A stretch of 47,134 bases of DNA from Actinacidiphila cocklensis (GCF_907177275.1 NZ_CAJSLV010000088.1:1-47134), one strand, 5' to 3'. Positions 7,614 through 17,692 are shown, counted from the first letter of the stretch. Made by a program: numbers and translations. The notes: a model not told the origin generated them from the letters alone.

Positions 7614-9665
7614 TCAGTGCTCGCGCTGGTGCTCGCGCTCGCGCTGCTGCGGCCCGACCGGGCCGCGGCGGATGGAGCCGGGCGCGTTCCAGTCGGCACG
7701 GCGGCGGGCACGGGCGCGGGCGACCTCGGAGGACTCCAGCTGGTAGGGCACCGAGGTGACCATCACACCGGGGGTGAAGAGCAGCCGGCCCTTGAGCCGC
7801 AGGGCGCTCTGGTTGTGCAGCAGGTGCTCGTACCAGTGGCCGACGACGTATTCGGGGATGTAGATGCTGACCACGTCCCGCGGGCTGTTGCGCCGCAGCC
7901 CCTTGACGTAGTCGATGATCGGCCGGGTGATCTCGCGGTAGGGCGAGTCGAGGACCTTCAGCGGTACGTCGATGCCGCGCCGCTGCCAGTCGGCCTGCAG
8001 CGCCTTGGTGTCGTCGGGGTCGACGTTGATGCTGAGCGCTTCGAGGGTGTCGGAGCGCACCAGCTTGGCGTAGGACAGCGCCCGCAGGGTGGGCTTGTGC
8101 ACCTTGGAGACCAGGACGATGGAGTGCACCCGGGAGGGGCGCACGTAGTCGTCGCCCGGCTCGTCCTCGGCGGCGATCTCGTCGGAGACCCGGGTGTAGT
8201 GGCGGCGGATCGCGGTCATGGTGGCGTAGAAGACGACCATGCCGAGCACCGCGACCCAGGCGCCGTGGGTGAACTTGGTGAGCAGCACGATGACCAGCAC
8301 CAGGCCGGTGAGGAAGGCGCCGAAGGTGTTGATGGCCCGGGAGCGCACCATGTGGCGGCGCTTGGCCTGGTCGGTCTCGGTGCGCAGGTGCCGGTTCCAG
8401 TGCCTGACCATGCCGGTCTGGCTGAGCGTGAAGGAGACGAAGACGCCCACGATGTACAGCTGGATCAGCCGGGTGGAGTCGGCGCCGTAGATGTAGACCA
8501 GGACGCAGGCGAAGCCGGCCAGCAGCACGATGCCGTTGGAGAAGGCAAGCCGGTCGCCGCGGGTGTGCAGCTGGCGCGGCAGGTAGCGGTCCTGGGCGAG
8601 GATCGAGCCGAGCACGGGGAAGCCGTTGTACGCGGTGTTGGCGGCCAGGAAGAGCACCAGCGCTGTGACCGCGGCCAGGAAGACGAACGGGATCGAGTTG
8701 TGGCCGAAGACCGCCTCGGCGACCTGGGCGATCACCGGGTCCTGGGTGAAGCCCGAGCCGACCGGTGTGCCGTGGTTGAGCAGGTCGGTGGCGGGGTTCT
8801 CGGCCATCCGCACATGGGTGTTTATCGCCAGCGCGATGATGCCGCAGAACATGGTGACGGCGAGCAGGCCCATCGCCGCCAGCGTGGTGGCGGCGTTCTT
8901 GGACTTGGGCTTCTTGAAGGCCGGTACACCGTTGCTGATGGCCTCGACGCCGGTGAGGGCGGCACATCCTGAGGAGAAGGCGCGCAGCAGCAGGAAGATC
9001 AGTGCGAAGCCGCCGATCCCCGAGGACTCGGCGTGGATCGTGTAGCCCGCCGTGGGCGCGTGCATGTCATGCCCAGTGGCGATCTTGAACACGCCCCACG
9101 CGATCATGCAGAAGACGCCGAAGACGAAGGCGTAGGTGGGGATCGCGAAGATCGTGCCGGACTCGCGCACCCCGCGCAGGTTCATCAGCATCAGGATGAC
9201 GATCATGCCGACCGCGCCGACCACCTTGTGCGTGACGAAGAACGGCACCGCCGAGCCCAGGTTCTCGATGCCGGAGGCGACCGACACCGCAACCGTGAGC
9301 ACGTAGTCGACCAGCAGCGCGCTGGCGACGGTGAGCCCCGCCCTCGGCCCCAGGTTGGTGGTGGCGACCTCGTAGTCACCGCCGCCTGAGGGGTAGGCGT
9401 GCACGTTCTGCCGGTAGGAGGCGACCACGGTGAACATCAGGACCACGACGGCGCCCGCGATCCACGGGCTGAAGTGGTAGGCCGACACTCCGGCGATCGA
9501 CAGGACGAGCAGTACCTCGCCCGGCGCATACGCCACGGACGACAGCGGGTCGGAGGCGAAGACAGGGAGCGCGAGCCGCTTGGGGAGCAGCGTCTCGCCC
9601 AGCTTGTCGCTGCGCAGCGCCCGGCCGATGAGGATCCGTTTCGGCAGGTCGGTCAGTTTGGACAC
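7614..9665 (-). CDS. KimA-like APC superfamily permease (putative K+ importer)
   Basis: A 683-residue membrane protein with about 12 transmembrane helices up to residue ~490 and a ~190-residue soluble C-terminal domain. The N-terminus (RILIGRALRSDKLGETLLPKRLALPVFASDPLSSVAYAP is represented here by IGRALRSDKLGE and SDPLSSVAYAPGE) closely follows Bacillus subtilis KimA, the c-di-AMP-controlled K+/H+ symporter. The cytoplasmic tail starts after AIRRHYTRVSDE and has a UspA-like look; in KimA the tail carries the regulatory interface. The start is a GTG at 9663-9665. It is divergent from two RCK-domain genes, which supports a role in potassium uptake. The extreme C-terminus is a charged repeat (QQREREHQREH). 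Amino-acid transport remains an alternative. Confidence 0.82.
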   Translation of the reverse strand: MSKLTDLPKRILIGRALRSDKLGETLLPKRLALPVFASDPLSSVAYAPGEVLLVLSIAGVSAYHFSPWIAGAVVVLMFTVVASYRQNVHAYPSGGGDYEVATTNLGPRAGLTVASALLVDYVLTVAVSVASGIENLGSAVPFFVTHKVVGAVGMIVILMLMNLRGVRESGTIFAIPTYAFVFGVFCMIAWGVFKIATGHDMHAPTAGYTIHAESSGIGGFALIFLLLRAFSSGCAALTGVEAISNGVPAFKKPKSKNAATTLAAMGLLAVTMFCGIIALAINTHVRMAENPATDLLNHGTPVGSGFTQDPVIAQVAEAVFGHNSIPFVFLAAVTALVLFLAANTAYNGFPVLGSILAQDRYLPRQLHTRGDRLAFSNGIVLLAGFACVLVYIYGADSTRLIQLYIVGVFVSFTLSQTGMVRHWNRHLRTETDQAKRRHMVRSRAINTFGAFLTGLVLVIVLLTKFTHGAWVAVLGMVVFYATMTAIRRHYTRVSDEIAAEDEPGDDYVRPSRVHSIVLVSKVHKPTLRALSYAKLVRSDTLEALSINVDPDDTKALQADWQRRGIDVPLKVLDSPYREITRPIIDYVKGLRRNSPRDVVSIYIPEYVVGHWYEHLLHNQSALRLKGRLLFTPGVMVTSVPYQLESSEVARARARRRADWNAPGSIRRGPVGPQQREREHQREH

Positions 9666-9867
9666 TCCGCGATGTTAAGGGATCGGCCATACGTGCGGGT
9701 GCCCCAGTCCCTTATGGAGTGTGGCGAACTTGTGAGGCCGCCACGACGCAACCTTCTGCGGTGCGACGCGCGTGTGTAGCTTTGGCCGCGGTCTGAGACG
9801 CTTGGAACGACCTCTACGACTCAGCACACAGTCTCAGTCGATAACGTTGACAGCCGGAAGGACGGTC
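9666..9867. promoter_or_regulatory. Divergent promoter region of the permease and RCK genes
   Basis: Both transcripts start from this 202-bp gap. It contains CTGAGAC (9793-9799) and GTCTCAG (9831-9837) as inverted arms, and inside them CGACT (9817-9821) and AGTCG (9836-9840). These could form an operator or a leader hairpin ahead of the RCK gene. I looked for the c-di-AMP (ydaO) riboswitch that precedes kimA in Bacillus and did not recognise its conserved blocks. Confidence 0.35.
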
Positions 9868-10536
9868 GTGCACGTCGTGATTATGGGATGCGGGCGAGTG
9901 GGCTCCACTCTCGCGCACTCCCTCGAACAGCAAGGTCATACGGTCGCGGTGATCGATCAGGACCCCAAGGCGTTCCGCCGCCTGGGCTCCGGGTTCGGCG
10001 GGCGCCGGGTGACCGGAGTCGGGTTCGACCAGGACACACTGCGTGAGGCCGGTATCGAGGAGGCGGGCGCCTTCGCGGCTGTCAGCAGCGGCGACAACTC
10101 CAACATCATCGCGGCCCGGGTGGCCAGGGAGATGTTCGGCATCGAGAACGTCGCGGCCAGGATCTACGACCCGCGCCGGGCCGAGGTCTACCAGCGGCTG
10201 GGCATCCCGACCGTGGCGACCGTGCGGTGGACCGCCGACCAGATGCTGCGGCGGCTGCTGCCGTCCGGCGCCGAGCCGCTGTGGCGCGACCCCAGCGGCG
10301 GGGTCCAGCTCGCCGAGGTGCACACCTCTCCGGCGTGGATCGGGCACAAGATCAGCAGGCTGCAGGAGGAGACCGGCGCCAGGGTGGCATTTCTCACCCG
10401 GCTCGGCGAGGCGATGCTGCCCACCGCGCAGACCGTGCTGCAGGAGGGCGACCTCGTCCACGTGATGCTGCGCTCCGACGAGGTCGCCGACGTAGAGGCG
10501 GCCTTCGCCAAGGGACCCGAGGAGGACCACTCATGA
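9868..10536 (+). CDS. ceoB: TrkA-type RCK potassium-channel regulator (first of pair)
   Basis: A 222-residue single-copy RCK protein: an N-terminal NAD(H)-binding Rossmann domain (VIMGCGRVGSTLA, acidic VIDQD at the ribose site) and a C-terminal RCK_C domain from about residue 140. Single RCK units normally assemble as rings that gate a membrane transporter. The GTG start at 9868 is preceded by GGAAGGAC; longer frames lack support. Its stop overlaps the next gene by ATGA. No trkH/ktrB pore gene is nearby; the divergent KimA-like permease is the only candidate partner here. The symbol follows the mycobacterial orthologue. Confidence 0.9.
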   Translation: MHVVIMGCGRVGSTLAHSLEQQGHTVAVIDQDPKAFRRLGSGFGGRRVTGVGFDQDTLREAGIEEAGAFAAVSSGDNSNIIAARVAREMFGIENVAARIYDPRRAEVYQRLGIPTVATVRWTADQMLRRLLPSGAEPLWRDPSGGVQLAEVHTSPAWIGHKISRLQEETGARVAFLTRLGEAMLPTAQTVLQEGDLVHVMLRSDEVADVEAAFAKGPEEDHS

Positions 10537-11207
10537 GGGTGGCCATCGCCGGGGCCGGCGCGGTCGGCCGGTCCATCGCGGCCGAGCTGCTGGAGAACGG
10601 GCACGAGGTGCTGCTCGTCGACAAGAACCCCACCTCCATCTCGGTGGAGCGGGTGCCGCAGGCCGAGTGGCTGCTGGCCGACGCGTGCGAGATCACCTCG
10701 CTCGACGAGGCCGCGCTGCAGCGCTGCAACGTGGTGATCGCCGCGACCGGCGACGACAAGGTCAACCTGGTGGTGTCGCTGCTCGCCAAGACGGAGTACG
10801 GCGTGCCGCGGGTCGTCGCCCGGGTGAACAACCCGAAGAACGAGTGGCTGTTCAACGAGTCGTGGGGCGTGGACGTCGCCGTCTCCACACCGCGGCTGAT
10901 GTCGGCCCTGGTCGAGGAGGCGGTGAGCGTCGGCGACCTGGTCCGGCTGCTGCGCTTCAGCCAGGGTGACGCGAATCTCGTCGAGTTGACGCTGCCCGAG
11001 GAGGCCGCGCTGGTCGGCACCCGGGTCGGTGACGTGGAGTGGCCGCAGGACACCTCACTGGTCACCATCATCCGCGGCAACCGGGTGCTCACCCCGTCGA
11101 AGGACGACGCGCTGGAGGCCGGCGACGAGCTGCTGTTCGTGGCGGCGCCGCACCGTGAGGAGCAGCTGGAGGACCTGCTGTCCGTCCAGGACGGCAGCAG
11201 CGGCTGA
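10533..11207 (+). CDS. ceoC: TrkA-type RCK potassium-channel regulator (second of pair)
   Basis: A 224-residue RCK protein with its own Rossmann start (VAIAGAGAVGRSIA, LLVDKN) and an RCK_C domain in the last ~80 residues (LVELTLPEEAALVGTRVGDV). The ATG overlaps the upstream stop and GAGGAGGAC precedes it, so the two are made together, presumably as a hetero-oligomer. The pair is equivalent to one full-length TrkA split in two. A strong bidirectional terminator follows at once. RCK_C domains are known c-di-AMP receptors in other bacteria; I cannot tell from sequence whether this one binds it. Confidence 0.9.
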   Translation: MRVAIAGAGAVGRSIAAELLENGHEVLLVDKNPTSISVERVPQAEWLLADACEITSLDEAALQRCNVVIAATGDDKVNLVVSLLAKTEYGVPRVVARVNNPKNEWLFNESWGVDVAVSTPRLMSALVEEAVSVGDLVRLLRFSQGDANLVELTLPEEAALVGTRVGDVEWPQDTSLVTIIRGNRVLTPSKDDALEAGDELLFVAAPHREEQLEDLLSVQDGSSG

Positions 11208-11231
11208 CCTGCCCGGCAACGGCCGGGCAGG
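11208..11231. terminator. Bidirectional terminator hairpin
   Basis: A perfect 10-bp stem, CCTGCCCGGC (11208-11217) and GCCGGGCAGG (11222-11231) around an AACG loop, begins right after the second RCK stop and lies 6 bp from the convergent DUF3159 stop. It can serve both transcripts. Confidence 0.8.
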
Positions 11232-11237
11232 CCGGAT

Positions 11238-12011
11238 CTACTTGACCGTCTGCCCGGCCGACGTCTCGTCGGCCTTGGCCCGTTCCTTCTCGGCCTTGCG
11301 CTCCTGCTCGGCCGCCTCCATCTCCGCGATCACGTCGATCGGGGCCGGCGCCTTCACCAGGAAGATCCAGGTCAGGTACACCGACAGCAGGAACGGCGGG
11401 ATGCCGAGCGCGACCTTCACCCAGCCCAGCTGCGTGGCGTTGCCCCACCAGTACAGCGGGAAGAGGATCGCCGACTTGGCCAGCAGGATCAGGCCCCAGG
11501 CCCAGCTGGCCTTGGTGTACGCGCGCAGTCGCCCCGGATTGCGGGTGCGCCAGGACAGGTTCTCCTTGAACACCGGGCCGAGGATCAGGCCGAGCAGCGG
11601 GAAGCCCGCCAGCGCCGAGACCACGTAGGCGACGCCGAGGCCCAGGGTGTAGAGCATGCCGGGCAGGTAGAAGTTCTTGGCATTGCCGGACATCATCGCG
11701 AACAGCGCGCCGAAGGCGATGCCGAAGACGCCGCTGAAGGCGTGCTTGAGGGTGTCCCTGCGGGCCAGCCGGACCACGCCGAGCACCACCGACAGGCCCA
11801 GCGCCGCCAGCGCGGAGGACTTGATGTCGTGGTTGACCGTGTAGATCACCACGAAGATCAAGCCGGGCACGGTGGTCTCCACCATGCCGAGGATGCCGCC
11901 GAAGGCGTCCAGCAGTGCGGCCTCGGTTGCCGCCCTGACCTCGGCTTCGTCGCCCGCCTGCCCCTGCGGGCCGGCCGATTTCTCGTGGTCCGTGTTGTCG
12001 ATCGACGCCAC
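11238..12011 (-). CDS. DUF3159 membrane protein
   Basis: A 257-residue protein with a hydrophilic N-terminus (about 40 residues), then about five to six transmembrane segments (for example LIFVVIYTVNHDI, FGIAFGALFAMM, LGLGVAYVVSALAGFPLLGLILG). A charged C-terminal tail (EMEAAEQERKAEKERAKADE) looks like a short coiled coil in the cytoplasm. It matches the actinobacterial DUF3159 family; function unknown. GGAGTAGCTG upstream of the GTG start overlaps the stop of the OB-fold gene, so the two are coupled. Conserved placement beside the RCK pair, recalled also for mycobacteria, hints at an ion- or membrane-related role. Confidence 0.85.
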   Translation of the reverse strand: MASIDNTDHEKSAGPQGQAGDEAEVRAATEAALLDAFGGILGMVETTVPGLIFVVIYTVNHDIKSSALAALGLSVVLGVVRLARRDTLKHAFSGVFGIAFGALFAMMSGNAKNFYLPGMLYTLGLGVAYVVSALAGFPLLGLILGPVFKENLSWRTRNPGRLRAYTKASWAWGLILLAKSAILFPLYWWGNATQLGWVKVALGIPPFLLSVYLTWIFLVKAPAPIDVIAEMEAAEQERKAEKERAKADETSAGQTVK

Positions 12012-12014
12012 CAG

Positions 12015-12413
12015 CTACTCCTGTCCGACCGGACGCAGTTCGTACTTGGGGTTGAACAGCACCGGACGGCCACGGTTCATGGAGATCCGGCCGGAGGCGA
12101 TGATCCGGCGGCCGGGTTCGATACCGGTGATGCTGCGTCGGCCGAGCCAGACCACGTCCAGCGCGGCGGACCCGTCGAACAGCTCCGCCTCCAGTGCGGG
12201 CACGCCCGCCCGGGGACGCAGCGTGACCGTACGCAGCGTACCCGTGACGGACACTATCTGGCGGTCGGAGCAGTCCTTGATCCGCGTGCAGCCGACGGCC
12301 CTGGTCTCCTCCTGCAACTCCTCGGAGTGCAGTTCCTCCTGCGAGGAGGACAGCCGGTCGAGCATGCGGCGGAAGCGACCGGCAGGTCGCTCAGAACGGA
12401 TGGCACCACTCAT
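12015..12413 (-). CDS. OB-fold nucleic-acid-binding domain protein
   Basis: A 132-residue protein. After ~45 mostly charged residues, an OB-fold begins (DRQIVSVTGTLRTVTLRP), followed by strands ALEAELFDGSAALDVVWLG and GRRIIASGRISMNRGRPVLFNPKYEL. The pattern matches the RecG-wedge/tRNA-anticodon type OB domain. It may bind single-stranded DNA or RNA; no catalytic motif is present. The ATG is at 12411-12413, 24 bp downstream of the kdpE stop, so it could be read through from kdpDE or from its own promoter inside kdpE. Confidence 0.85.
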   Translation of the reverse strand: MSGAIRSERPAGRFRRMLDRLSSSQEELHSEELQEETRAVGCTRIKDCSDRQIVSVTGTLRTVTLRPRAGVPALEAELFDGSAALDVVWLGRRSITGIEPGRRIIASGRISMNRGRPVLFNPKYELRPVGQE

Positions 12414-12437
12414 ACGGTCCAGCGTACCGGCCGGACC

Positions 12438-13121
12438 TCACGCCTCGAAGCGGTAGCCCATGCCGGGTTCGGTGATGAAGTGCCGCGGCCTGGCCGGGTC
12501 GGCCTCCAGCTTCCTGCGCAGCTGGGCCATGTAGACCCGCAGGTAGTTGGTCTCGGTGCCGTACGCGGGTCCCCAGACCTCCTGCAGCAGCTGCTTCTGC
12601 GAGACCAGCCGGCCGGGGTTGCGCACCAGCACTTCCAGCAGGTGCCACTCGGTGGGGGTGAGCCGCACGTCGGCGCCGTCGCGGTGGACCTTGCGGGCCG
12701 CCAGGTCCACGGTGAAGGTCTCGGTCTCCACCGCCGAGGCGTCGTCGTCCGAGCCGCTCGGCGTGGCGCGGCGGACCGCGGCCCGCAGCCGGGCCAGCAG
12801 CTCGTCCATGCCGAACGGCTTGGTCACGTAGTCGTCGGCGCCGGCGTCCAGTGCCTCGACCTTCTCGTCGGAGGCGTGCCGGGCCGACAGCACGATGATC
12901 GGCACCCGGGTCCAGCCGCGCAGCCCGCGGATCACCTCGACGCCGTCCATGTCGGGCAGCCCGAGGTCGAGCACCACCACGTCGGGGTGCCGGGCCGCGG
13001 CCACCCGCAGCGCAGCGGCGCCGTCATGGGCTGCGTCCACCTCGTAGGCCCGTGCCCGCAGGTTGATCACCAGCGCCTTGACGATCTGCGGTTCGTCGTC
13101 CACCACCAGCACCCGGTACAT
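12438..13121 (-). CDS. kdpE: KdpE-type response regulator
   Basis: A 227-residue OmpR/PhoB-family regulator. The receiver domain has the acidic pair DDE (residues 8-10), phospho-acceptor D52 (VVVLDLGLPDMDG) and the conserved Lys in YVTKPFG. The C-terminal winged helix spans about 133-227 (RLTPTEWHLLEVLVRNPG, NYLRVYMAQLRRKLE). The length equals E. coli KdpE. It follows kdpD by 62 bp on the same strand. In known systems KdpE activates the KdpFABC pump under K+ limitation; that operon is not in this window. Confidence 0.92.
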   Translation of the reverse strand: MYRVLVVDDEPQIVKALVINLRARAYEVDAAHDGAAALRVAAARHPDVVVLDLGLPDMDGVEVIRGLRGWTRVPIIVLSARHASDEKVEALDAGADDYVTKPFGMDELLARLRAAVRRATPSGSDDDASAVETETFTVDLAARKVHRDGADVRLTPTEWHLLEVLVRNPGRLVSQKQLLQEVWGPAYGTETNYLRVYMAQLRRKLEADPARPRHFITEPGMGYRFEA

Positions 13122-13183
13122 CCGCCGCCCTTTCGTGTCCCCCTGCGCGCCGGCACCCGCCGGCTCCTGCCCCGCCGCCCGGC

Positions 13184-15724
13184 TCATGTGGTCGCCGTCG
13201 CGGGAAGGCCGGGGCGGGCCGGCCGCCCGTCCGCCGCGGCCCGCAGGGTGAGCACCATCGTCAGGCCGCCGCCCGGGGTGTCCTCGGCGACCAGGGTGCC
13301 GCCCATGGCCTCGGCGAAGCCGCGGGCGACCGCGAGGCCGAGGCCCACACCGGTGCCGCGCGGCGCGTCGCCGTACCGCTGGAAGGGCTCGAAGATCTGT
13401 TCCTTGGCGCTCTCGGGGACTCCGGGGCCGCGGTCGGCCACCCGGACCTCGACCCGGTCGCCGAGCGCGCTGGCGGCCACCAGGACGGGTTCGCCGGGCG
13501 GGCTGTACTTGACGGCGTTCTCCACCACGTTGGCGACGCTGCGCTCCAGCAGGCCGGGGTCCACCGCGACCATCGGCAGCGACTCGGGGATGTCCAGGGT
13601 GACGCTCGGCTCGGGGACGCCGCCCAGCGCCATCGGTACCACCTCGTCGAGGTCCAGTTCGCGGATCAGCGGGTTGACGGTGCCGGTCTGCAGCCGGGAC
13701 ATGTCCAGCAGGTTGCCCACCAGGTGGTCGAGGCGGTCGGCGCCGTCCTCGATGCCGGCCAGCAGTTCCGCCTCGTCCTCCTCGGACCAGGCGACGTCGG
13801 CGGACCGCAGCGAGGACACCGAGGCCTTGATGCCGGACAGCGGGGTGCGCAGGTCGTGCGAGACGGCCGCGAGCAGCGCGGTGCGTATCCGGTTGCCCTC
13901 GGCCAGCTCCCGAGCCCTGCCGGCCTCGTCGGCGAGCCGCTTGCGGTCGAGGACCACCGCGGCCTGCGCGGCGAAGGCCGACAGCACGCGGCGGTCGGAG
14001 GCGGGCAGCACCCGGCCGAGCAGCGCGAGCGAGAGCCGGTCGTTGACGGCCACCTCCACGTCCGCGTCCTCGGGGCGCATGCAGGGCCGGCTGCCGACGG
14101 CCGCGGCGCACTTCCAGAGGGCGTGCTCGCCCTCCCGCTCCAGCAGCACCACCGACTCCATCCCGAAGGTCTCCCTGACCCGCTCGAGAAGCGCCTCGAG
14201 CGAGCTCTCGCCGCGCAGCACGCTGCCGGCCAGATGCGACAGGATCTCCGCCTCCGCGCGCAGCCTGGCGGCCTGCTGGGTGCGCCGGGCGGCAAGGTCG
14301 ACCACCGAGGCCACGGCCGCGCCGACCAGCACGAAGATCACGATCGCGACGATGTTCTCCGGCTCGGCGATGGTGAAGGAGTGGATGGGCCGGGTGAAGT
14401 AGTAGTTCAGCAGCAGCGAGCCGACCACCGCGGACGCCAGCGCCGGCAGCAGCCCGCCGACCAGGGCCGCGGCCACCGTGAGCGTCAGGAAGAGCAGCAT
14501 GTCGGTGGCCTGGCCGGGGCCGGGGTGGAAGCGGGTGAGCAGCACCGCGAGCAGCACGGGGCCGGCCACACCGGTCAGCCAGCCCGCCACGACCCGGGAG
14601 CGGCCGAGCGTGGCGCCGCGGGCGGCGGGCAGGCCGCGGCCCTTGGCCGCGTGCTCGTGGGTGACGATGTGGACGTCGATGTCGCCGGACTCGCGGGCGA
14701 CCGTGGTGCCGACGCCCGGCCCGAAGGCGTACTGCCAGGTCTTGCGGCGGCTGCTGCCGAGCACGATCTGCGTGGCGTCGGCGCCGCGGGCGAAGTCCAG
14801 CAGCGCGTCGGGCACGTCGTCGCCGATGACGTGGTGGAAGGAGCCGCCGAGGTCCTCGACCAGGGTGCGCTGGACGGCCAGCTCCTTGGCGGACCCCGAC
14901 ACCGGCCCCTCGCTGCGCACGATGTGAACGGCCAGGATCTCGCTGCCCGAGCCCTTGGCGGCCATCCGCGCGGCCCGCCGGATCAGGGTGCGGCCCTCGG
15001 GGCCGCCGGTCAGGCCGACGACGATCCGCTCGCGGGCCTTCCACGCGGCGGATATCCGGTGCTCCGCGCGGTACTCCCGCAGGTACTCGTCCACCCGGTC
15101 GGCGGTCCACAGCAGGGCCAGCTCGCGCAGCGCGGTCAGGTTGCCGGGCCTGAAGTAGTTGGACAGGGCCGCGTCGACCTTGTCGGGGGCGTAGATGTTG
15201 CCGTGCGCCATGCGGCGGCGCAGGGCCTGCGGCGACATGTCGACGAGTTCGATCTGGTCGGCCCGCCTGACCACCTCGTCGGGCACGGTCTCGCGCTGCC
15301 GGACCCCGGTGATGGACTCGACAACGTCGCCGAGTGACTCCAGGTGCTGGATGTTGACGTTGGACACCACGTCGATGCCCGCCTGCAGCAGCTCCTCGAC
15401 GTCCTGCCAGCGCTTGGCGTTTCGCGAGCCCGGCACGTTGGTGTGGGCCAGCTCGTCGACCAGCGCCACCTCAGGTGCCCTGCGCAGCACCGCGTCGACG
15501 TCCATCTCGGTGAAGGCGGTGCCGCGGTAGTCGTGCTCGCGGCGCGGGACCTCCTCCAGGCCGTGCATCATGACCTCGGTGCGCGGCCTGCGGTGGTGCT
15601 CGACGTAGCCGATGACCAGGTCGCTGCCGCGCTCCACCCGCCGGTGGGCCTCGGAGAGCATTGCGTAGGTCTTGCCGACGCCGGGGGCCGCCCCCAGGTA
15701 GATCCGCAATATGCCGCGTGCCAT
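13184..15724 (-). CDS. kdpD: KdpD-type osmosensitive K+ sensor histidine kinase
   Basis: An 846-residue membrane kinase. Order of domains: KdpD sensor with Walker A GAAPGVGKTY (about 11-20) and VDELAHTNVPGS; a Usp-like domain (ERIVVGLTGGPEG, about 235-355); a four-helix membrane bundle (about 385-485); a GAF region (about 505-610); HisKA with H623 in VSHDLRTPLSG; and HATPase motifs (ENAVKYSP, DRGPGVP, GTGVGLGLAVA). AAGG precedes the ATG at 15722-15724. The Usp-like domain is the c-di-AMP-binding part in some KdpD proteins. It probably pairs with kdpE. A 16-bp palindrome lies 67 bp upstream of the start. Confidence 0.93.
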   Translation of the reverse strand: MARGILRIYLGAAPGVGKTYAMLSEAHRRVERGSDLVIGYVEHHRRPRTEVMMHGLEEVPRREHDYRGTAFTEMDVDAVLRRAPEVALVDELAHTNVPGSRNAKRWQDVEELLQAGIDVVSNVNIQHLESLGDVVESITGVRQRETVPDEVVRRADQIELVDMSPQALRRRMAHGNIYAPDKVDAALSNYFRPGNLTALRELALLWTADRVDEYLREYRAEHRISAAWKARERIVVGLTGGPEGRTLIRRAARMAAKGSGSEILAVHIVRSEGPVSGSAKELAVQRTLVEDLGGSFHHVIGDDVPDALLDFARGADATQIVLGSSRRKTWQYAFGPGVGTTVARESGDIDVHIVTHEHAAKGRGLPAARGATLGRSRVVAGWLTGVAGPVLLAVLLTRFHPGPGQATDMLLFLTLTVAAALVGGLLPALASAVVGSLLLNYYFTRPIHSFTIAEPENIVAIVIFVLVGAAVASVVDLAARRTQQAARLRAEAEILSHLAGSVLRGESSLEALLERVRETFGMESVVLLEREGEHALWKCAAAVGSRPCMRPEDADVEVAVNDRLSLALLGRVLPASDRRVLSAFAAQAAVVLDRKRLADEAGRARELAEGNRIRTALLAAVSHDLRTPLSGIKASVSSLRSADVAWSEEDEAELLAGIEDGADRLDHLVGNLLDMSRLQTGTVNPLIRELDLDEVVPMALGGVPEPSVTLDIPESLPMVAVDPGLLERSVANVVENAVKYSPPGEPVLVAASALGDRVEVRVADRGPGVPESAKEQIFEPFQRYGDAPRGTGVGLGLAVARGFAEAMGGTLVAEDTPGGGLTMVLTLRAAADGRPARPGLPATATT

Positions 15725-15790
15725 GTCTACGACCTTAGAACGGCCGAAGCGGACACATCAGACTCGGCCGTCCGTCCGGGGACACCTTGA

Positions 15791-15806
15791 CGCCGTCTTG
15801 ACGGCG
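15791..15806. promoter_or_regulatory. Palindrome upstream of kdpD
   Basis: CGCCGTC (15791-15797) and GACGGCG (15800-15806) form a nearly continuous 16-bp palindrome in the 175-bp gap between the ABC operon and kdpD. It could terminate the ABC transcript or act as an operator for kdpDE. A two-base loop makes a DNA site more likely than an RNA hairpin. Confidence 0.35.
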
Positions 15807-15899
15807 AAAATCGCCATGACGTGGCCATGTACCGGGTAAAACACCGGCACCGGACACCGTCGGTCATGTACGGCGACTTTGCGTCACCGCGGCACGCGC

Positions 15900-16645
15900 T
15901 CAGCTGTCAGCGACGATCCGGCCGTCGCGCAGTTCGAGGACCCGGTCGGCCAGGGCGAGCAGCTGGTTGTCGTGGGTGGCGACCAGGGCCGTCACCCCCT
16001 CGCTGCGGACCACGGCCCGCAGCAGCTCCATCACGGCGAGGCCGGTGTCGGCGTCGAGCTGGCCTGTGGGCTCGTCGGCGATGATCAGGTCGGGGCGGTT
16101 GGCCAGCGCCCGGGCGATGGCGACGCGCTGCTGCTGGCCGCCGGACAGCTCGCCGGGGCGCTGGGCCGCGTGGTCGGCGAGGCCGACCAGGGCGAGCAGC
16201 AGCTCGACGCGCTCCTCGCGCTCGCGCGGCGGCGTCTTGCGCAGCCGCATCGGCACCCCGACGTTCTCGGCCGCGGTCAGGATGGGGATCAGGCCGAAGG
16301 ACTGGAAGACGAAGCCGATCCGGTCCCTGCGCAGGGCCAGCAGGTCGTCGTCGCCGAGCCCCGCCAGGTCGGTGCCGTCCAGCGATATGCGTCCGCCGTC
16401 GGGGGTGTCCAGGCCGCCCACGAGGTTGAGCACCGTGGTCTTGCCCGACCCCGATCGGCCCTTGAGCGCCACCAGCTCGCCGCGCGGCACCGCGAACGAC
16501 ACCCCGCGCAGCGCGTGCACGGCCGTCTCGCCGCTGCCGTAGGTACGCCGCAGGTCCTCGACCACCACCATCTCGCCGGTCTTCGGCGACGTCGCCACGG
16601 CCGTGCCGGACTGCCCGGTCATCCCTGCTCCCCCATGCTGGTCGG

Positions 16646-16649
<4 letters not shown>
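15900..16649 (-). CDS. LolD/MacB-type ABC transporter ATP-binding protein
   Basis: A 249-residue ATPase with Walker A GRSGSGKTT, the Q-loop in FVFQSFGL, signature LSGGQQQRVAIARAL, Walker B LIIADEPTG and the switch His in VATHDN. These features place it with ATPases that drive FtsX-like permeases. The ATG at 16647-16649 overlaps the stop of the upstream ATPase gene (ATGA) and is preceded by GGAGGGGGACG. It is the last gene of a four-gene operon; each ATPase could serve one permease, or they could form a heterodimer. Confidence 0.92.

Positions 16650-17688
<1,039 letters not shown>

Positions 17689-17692
<4 letters not shown>

Noticed and set aside
9666..9867. c-di-AMP (ydaO) riboswitch before the KimA-like permease
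   Set aside because: Expected from Bacillus kimA, but I could not recognise the conserved blocks in this short gap; only unrelated inverted repeats are seen.
13724..15337. 537-residue plus-strand frame opposite kdpD
   Set aside because: No motif; kdpD on the other strand has all kinase boxes.
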